From USCg-Taylor sp050740455 (GTDB lineage Bacteria; Pseudomonadota; Gammaproteobacteria; JACCXJ01), in the NCBI GenBank assembly GCA_050740455.1, contig JBOIDF010000006.1, positions 1-64,000 on the forward strand: 64,000 nt of DNA, read 5' to 3'. The notes beneath the pieces are model-generated. The model saw nothing but the letters and a program-made list of their open reading frames with translations, was not told the origin of the DNA and made no database searches. Below are positions 60,258-64,000 of this stretch, piece after piece. A program made the translations under genes and the position numbers. Position 1 is the first letter of the stretch. Each line of letters starts with the position of its first letter.

Positions 60258-61193
60258 CTATAATCTGAACGGTGGGAGACTTGACCCCAATTGGCCGAGG
60301 ATCTCATGCATATAGTTGATAGGCAGTGAGAAATGACCTTCATTCGGTAGCAAGCGTAGATCAGACCGAGGTAAGGCAGCGGCCAGATAGCGGGCGTGGG
60401 CGGGCGGCACCACCGTATCGCGGCCACCCTGCCAAAGTGTGACCGGCAGCGCGATGTTCGAGAGATCAAAACCCCAGGGATTCGCGTAGAGCGCAAACTC
60501 ATGCATCGCCGCGCGTGCTCCTTGCCGAAACGCTTCTCGCATGGAGGCTACGAGCAAAGGGCGTATCTCGGGACGCATTAACGCCGCGCGGTCGGTATCG
60601 TCGGCCAGCGCGGTGAGCAGGGAATAGGCGATCTCTGGATACTTGCCCATGAGGAAGGGTGGGCCGATGCCATAGAGAGGCTTTAACAACCAGCGGGCCC
60701 GCCGGGCTAAAAAAAAGCCGAGCCGAGCGTGCCAACGTTGCCCTTGAATCGCCCACGGCTCGAAGACCGGTCCGAGGCCACCGACGAGGGCGGCCGCGGT
60801 GAGCCGCTCGGGAATGGCGTGCGCGCACGCGAGCGCATACGGACCACCGCCGGAAACGCCCAGGATCGCAAAGCGCTCGGTACCCAAGACCTTAGCCAAC
60901 TGCGTAAGGTCCCCCGGCCACGCCGTCAGCGTATGATTCTGGGTAAAATCGGAGAGACCGTAGCCCGGACGGTCTACCGAAATCAAGCGCAGCCCGAGCT
61001 TGACTGCGGCCGGCTCGAGGACCTGCGCTTCAAGCCGCGAGGCGGGAAAGCCGTGACAGTAAAAGATCGGTTTACCGTCCGGGATCCCGTACTCGCTGAA
61101 AGCGAGCGTACGCCCATCGCCAAGCTGGATGCGGGTCACTGTCGGCGGCGCTTTGCTACAATGCCGGAACGGTCTTAAGCTTAAATCGGTCAT
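60258..61193 (-). CDS. Alpha/beta-fold hydrolase
   Basis: The 311-residue enzyme has the alpha/beta hydrolase scheme: an oxyanion-region HGFPASRLEAQVLEPA, a nucleophile elbow GVSGGGPYALACAH with Ser as expected, an Asp in GGRDTVVPPAHARYL and the His in PNEGHFSLP. The substrate cannot be told; similar proteins are annotated as proline iminopeptidase-like or generic esterases. Its start and that of the divergent glycerate kinase gene are close together, so they may share a control region. No damage is visible. Confidence 0.85.
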   Translation of the reverse strand: MTDLSLRPFRHCSKAPPTVTRIQLGDGRTLAFSEYGIPDGKPIFYCHGFPASRLEAQVLEPAAVKLGLRLISVDRPGYGLSDFTQNHTLTAWPGDLTQLAKVLGTERFAILGVSGGGPYALACAHAIPERLTAAALVGGLGPVFEPWAIQGQRWHARLGFFLARRARWLLKPLYGIGPPFLMGKYPEIAYSLLTALADDTDRAALMRPEIRPLLVASMREAFRQGARAAMHEFALYANPWGFDLSNIALPVTLWQGGRDTVVPPAHARYLAAALPRSDLRLLPNEGHFSLPINYMHEILGQLGSSLPPFRL

Positions 61194-61246
61194 GCATGAA
61201 CCCTGAAGCCGTCCGGACCATGAGCACCGATCGCAGAGAAAAAATA

Positions 61247-62431
61247 ATGAAAATCGTGATTGCCCCCGACTCCTTCAAAGAGAATCTTACCTCCTTAGAG
61301 GTTGCGACCGCCATCGAGCGCGGGATCCGCCGTGTCCTGCCCAAGGCGCGATGCATCAAGATCCCGATGGCCGACGGTGGCGAGGGCACGGTGCAGTCGC
61401 TGGTCGATGCCACGGCAGGCAGCCTGTTGCGAAAGCGGGTGCGCGGTCCCCGTGGAGTACCGGTGAGCGCTCGTTACGGCATCCTCGGTGACGGCGAGAC
61501 GGCGGTGATCGAAATGGCCGCAGCGTCCGGGCTGCCGTTACTCCCGAGAGCGGAGCGAAACCCGCTCGAGACCACCACCTACGGTACCGGGGAACTCATT
61601 GTTGATGCCATCGAAAGGGGGATCAAGTCCATTATCATCGGCATCGGCGGTTCGGCGACCGTCGACGGCGGAACGGGCATGGCGCAAGCACTCGGGGTGA
61701 AATTCCTAGGCGCCAACGCTAAGGAGATCACCACGCTATGCAGCGGCGGTATGCTCGATCAGATCGCCAAGATCGATTTGAGCGGTCTCGATCCGAGGGT
61801 GAGAAAAACGGAAATCATTATCGCCAGCGACGTGGATAATCCCTTGTATGGCCGGCGCGGCGCGGCCTATGTCTTCGCTCCGCAAAAAGGCGCGACCCCG
61901 GAGATGGTGAAGCTGCTCGATAAGAATCTCCGGCGCGCGGCGGCGGTTATTAAGCGGGATTGCGGCATCGACGTCGCCAAGTTCAAGGGCGGCGGCGCCG
62001 CCGGAGGATTAGGGGCGGGGCTCGTTGCTTTTGCCCGGGCGCGGATGAAACGCGGCGTGGATCTGGTGATCGAAGCGACGCACCTGAAGCGCTACTTGCA
62101 AGACGCGGATCTGGTCATTACCGGCGAGGGGCGGGTCGATTTTCAGACCGCGTTCGGCAAGACGCCGGCAGGCGTAGCGAAGGCGGCCAAGCGATTCAGG
62201 GTGCCCGTGGTGGCCATCGGCGGGGGGCTTGCGGACGATGCTCGGGGAGTCTATTCCCACGGCATTGATGCCCTCGAAGCGGGGGCCGCGCGCGAGATGG
62301 ATCTCGCGGAGGCCTTGCGTCTCTCGAGGCAGCACTTGGAGCACGCGGGTGAGCGCGCGATGCGCCTCATCTTAATCGGAAAACGCTTAAGTCAACGCCG
62401 GGCTATGGGCGCAAGGCGGCCGGGCCGGTGA
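61247..62431 (+). CDS. Glycerate kinase (GarK/GlxK type)
   Basis: The 394-residue enzyme phosphorylates D-glycerate, using ATP. From the ATG at 61247 it reads MKIVIAPDSFKENLTSLEVA, followed by IPMADGGEGTVQSLVDAT, the conserved IGIGGSATVDGGTGMAQALG, and DLVITGEGRVDFQTAFGKTP, all of the class II glycerate kinase. Starts further upstream overlap the leader of the divergent hydrolase gene. The carboxy-terminus is a little longer than usual and basic. No glyoxylate carboligase or tartronate-semialdehyde reductase gene lies nearby, so the pathway link is unclear. Confidence 0.9.
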   Translation: MKIVIAPDSFKENLTSLEVATAIERGIRRVLPKARCIKIPMADGGEGTVQSLVDATAGSLLRKRVRGPRGVPVSARYGILGDGETAVIEMAAASGLPLLPRAERNPLETTTYGTGELIVDAIERGIKSIIIGIGGSATVDGGTGMAQALGVKFLGANAKEITTLCSGGMLDQIAKIDLSGLDPRVRKTEIIIASDVDNPLYGRRGAAYVFAPQKGATPEMVKLLDKNLRRAAAVIKRDCGIDVAKFKGGGAAGGLGAGLVAFARARMKRGVDLVIEATHLKRYLQDADLVITGEGRVDFQTAFGKTPAGVAKAAKRFRVPVVAIGGGLADDARGVYSHGIDALEAGAAREMDLAEALRLSRQHLEHAGERAMRLILIGKRLSQRRAMGARRPGR

Positions 62432-62445
62432 ATGTTTCGCGCCGG

Positions 62446-63129
62446 TCAACAATGCGTCGCCGATGCGTCGCTTTCGAGCTCGGAGAAGCGCACCGGCAGC
62501 ATTTCCTTGGTGGACAAGCTACCCGCGGGATCTCTTACCACGACGATGAGTTTTTGCGCATCGGCGAGCCCGGCGGGGATCACCATCCTACCGCCGCGCT
62601 TGAGCTGGTGTAGCAGGGGCGGGGGGATCAGATCGGGCGCCGCGGTGACGATGATTTTGTCGAACGGCGCGATCTCGGGCCAGCCGAAATAGCCATCACT
62701 GATGCGTGTTTCGATGTTGCGGTAGCCCAATTGTCCGAATCGGCGCTGAGCTTGCTGCGATAACTCTTCGATAATGTCCACGGTGTAGACCTTGGCTGCA
62801 AGCTTCGCGAGGACGGCCGCTTGGTAGCCTAGGCCGGTGCCGATCTCGAGCACCGTGTCGGTAGCGTTCAGGGCCAGGAGATCGGTCATCAACGCAACGA
62901 TAAACGGCTGGGAAATGGTTTTGTTATAACCGATGGGCAAGGGCGTGTCGGCGTAGGCGTAGCCCTGGAATTCCACCGGCACAAATTCATGCCGCGGGAT
63001 CTCGGCCATGACCTGCATCACGCGCGGGTCGAGCGTGGATTTTCCGATGAAATCGACGCACATGCCGGTGTGCGCCTCAATATCGGAGATCATGTGCTGC
63101 TGCATGGAAGCGAAGATCGGTTCATTCAT
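62446..63129 (-). CDS. pcm: Protein-L-isoaspartate O-methyltransferase
   Basis: The 227-residue enzyme repairs isoaspartyl residues in aged proteins. It shows DPRVMQVMAEIPRHEFVP, the SAM motif VLEIGTGLGYQAAVLAKLA, VYTVDIIEELSQQAQRR and TAAPDLIPPPLLHQLKRGG, as in PCMT family members. The C-terminus ends with a Cys residue after ELESDASATH. It lies convergent with the glycerate kinase gene, ends meeting within 15 bp. Nothing unusual is seen. Confidence 0.94.
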   Translation of the reverse strand: MNEPIFASMQQHMISDIEAHTGMCVDFIGKSTLDPRVMQVMAEIPRHEFVPVEFQGYAYADTPLPIGYNKTISQPFIVALMTDLLALNATDTVLEIGTGLGYQAAVLAKLAAKVYTVDIIEELSQQAQRRFGQLGYRNIETRISDGYFGWPEIAPFDKIIVTAAPDLIPPPLLHQLKRGGRMVIPAGLADAQKLIVVVRDPAGSLSTKEMLPVRFSELESDASATHC

Positions 63130-63229
63130 CTCGGATCACACGCGGATAGCCGGCATTCTATCGCGGTCAAAGCTCCTTCTTCCATTGGCCATCGGGGAGC
63201 AAGGTGAAGAATGGCGTGGCAGTTCCTAG

Positions 63230-63371
63230 GGAAGCTCTGCAAAAGTTACTCCGCAGCCCATCTGCTTTGTCGCGTGCTCGCTCGTCGCTCGCCTATCGAC
63301 CTGATCTGTCTCGCAACTCGCTCCGCGGCTTCGCGCATTTAGGCTTGCTCGCGACACTTTTGCAGAGCTTC
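63230..63371. repeat. MITE-like element, copy 3 (reverse orientation; abuts cytochrome stop codon)
   Basis: A 142-bp reverse-oriented copy of the elements at 47729 and 52589, with the same terminal inverted repeats. CCTAG (or CTAG) occurs on both sides as a likely target duplication. Its right end adjoins the TAG stop of the cytochrome gene (63374-63372). Confidence 0.9.
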
Positions 63372-63977
63372 CTAGCGCTTTCCGTACTCCAGAGGCGCAC
63401 CCATGCGCTGGGCATAGATATAGGTCTCCAACGCGCGCATCTCAGAGGAATCCGGGCCAAGCTTTTTGCCCCGCACCGGATTTTCGATGCACCAGTTGAT
63501 CGCGTCCCGCAACAGCGCGACCCGCCCTAGCTGGACCTGAAATTTCGGGTAAGTCTCGGGGTGGGTATTCGCTCCATCCGGATGGCACATATCGCAGGAG
63601 ACGGCAATAGTGCTCTTTAATCGATCGCCGCTGTGAAAGATGCGCGAGCCTTCCACGGCCAATTTGTACGTCTCTTGTTGCCAGACTTTCACATCCTCGG
63701 GGGTAACGCTACCGTAGGTCGATCCCTGGCTCTTGCCGATAAGACCCTTGTTGTCGGCCGGAACCACCACCTTGTGCTTGGCCAGCTCTTCGGCCATCCA
63801 GTCGGGTTCTTCGCCGCGGCGCTTCCATTGCGCCATGGCCGCCTCATCGATCCCCGGGTCTTGCTGGGTGGCGGCCGGGTAGCCATTGTCGCCGCCTGGC
63901 TCTGCGGCCCGCCCCGGGGACGACATGAGCGACACGAGAATGAAGGTGGCGCCCACGAGAAGTTTGAACGTGCGCAT
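63372..63977 (-). CDS. Periplasmic c-type cytochrome
   Basis: The 201-residue precursor has a signal peptide (LLVGATFILVSLMSSPGRAA, cleavage near residue 25) and one haem-attachment site, C-D-M-C-H in TIAVSCDMCHPDGANTHPET. Met residues for axial ligation lie in SSEMRALETYIYAQRMGAP. The NWCIENPVRGKKLGPDS segment resembles the monohaem domains found in SoxA- and TsdA-type sulfur-oxidation cytochromes, so a role in electron transfer for sulfur compounds is possible but unproven. Its TAG stop lies at the edge of MITE copy 3. AAGAGGAT precedes the ATG. Confidence 0.85.
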   Translation of the reverse strand: MRTFKLLVGATFILVSLMSSPGRAAEPGGDNGYPAATQQDPGIDEAAMAQWKRRGEEPDWMAEELAKHKVVVPADNKGLIGKSQGSTYGSVTPEDVKVWQQETYKLAVEGSRIFHSGDRLKSTIAVSCDMCHPDGANTHPETYPKFQVQLGRVALLRDAINWCIENPVRGKKLGPDSSEMRALETYIYAQRMGAPLEYGKR

Positions 63978-64000
63978 TTTCTTATCCTCTTGAAACGATT

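Noticed and set aside
63204..63530. An apparent protein (EALQKLLRSPSALSRARSS...) over MITE copy 3, also over 47682-47969
   Set aside because: It is a translation of the repeat element itself and appears at every copy, so it is not a gene.

Overview
The window looks like chromosome of a gammaproteobacterium. Two gene orders are typical of that class: (i) ychF-pth-rplY-prs-tRNA-Gln-ispE-lolB-TPR lipoprotein running divergently from hemA-prfA-prmC-moeB, and (ii) queA-tgt-yajC-secD-secF. A TamA/TamB pair, LolB, a TonB-type energy transducer and several beta-barrel or lipoprotein genes show a Gram-negative envelope. The base composition is moderately GC-rich. I cannot name a genus from sequence alone.

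Layout. 0-2.1 kb: a worn-down restriction/defence patch (end of an IS630-like transposase, clipped restriction nuclease, Dam-type methylase, remnant of a PLD/SNF2 helicase) and an inverted 3' fragment of tamB. 2.3-7.9 kb: intact tamA-tamB. 8-9.3 kb: a membrane protein and ChaB. 9.3-16.2 kb: a palindromic repeat, a group II intron fragment, and a type I restriction-modification operon read on the minus strand. That operon carries three small two-gene toxin-antitoxin-like or unknown modules between its hsd genes. Its hsdS is fused to an MNT nucleotidyltransferase whose HEPN partner lies directly upstream, and its hsdR is cut off inside the Walker A motif. 16.5-27.7 kb: the housekeeping core. 27.7-36 kb: a His-rich envelope protein, a flavinylation-type module (gshB-apbE-NusG_II-Gx transporter-tonB), tag, and an operon for an outer-membrane protein, a sialidase-like lipoprotein and a thioredoxin-like protein. 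36-38 kb: a chrA pseudogene, a 32-residue membrane micro-ORF and amrS.

38.0-46.3 kb is an accessory island. It is bracketed by two same-orientation copies of the amrS 5' end. It carries a two-domain SagB-like nitroreductase, a glycosyltransferase with an internal deletion fused to a TolC-like remnant, a three-gene cassette of defence-like character (TIGR04255-like protein, HTH protein, unknown protein) with its own promoter, a shortened AlkB, and a 375-residue protein that I read as an HslV/proteasome-fold Ntn hydrolase. 46.3-64 kb returns to housekeeping genes (fumC, rhodanese, ppx/gppA, aldo-keto reductase, pdxB, secDF-yajC-tgt-queA, glycerate kinase, pcm, a c-type cytochrome), with a frameshifted HTH pair and higBA in between.

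Palindromic repeats are a theme. Three copies of a ~142-bp MITE-like element (47.7, 52.6, 63.2 kb) each end 0-1 bp from the stop codon of a minus-strand gene. Other palindromic elements sit inside hsdM and hsdS without breaking the reading frame. The observations I consider most novel are the HEPN / MNT-HsdS fusion inside the type I operon, the HslV-like protein with the TIGR04255 cassette in the amrS-bracketed island, and the stop-codon-abutting MITE family. All family assignments come from reading the translated sequence; no database search was run.
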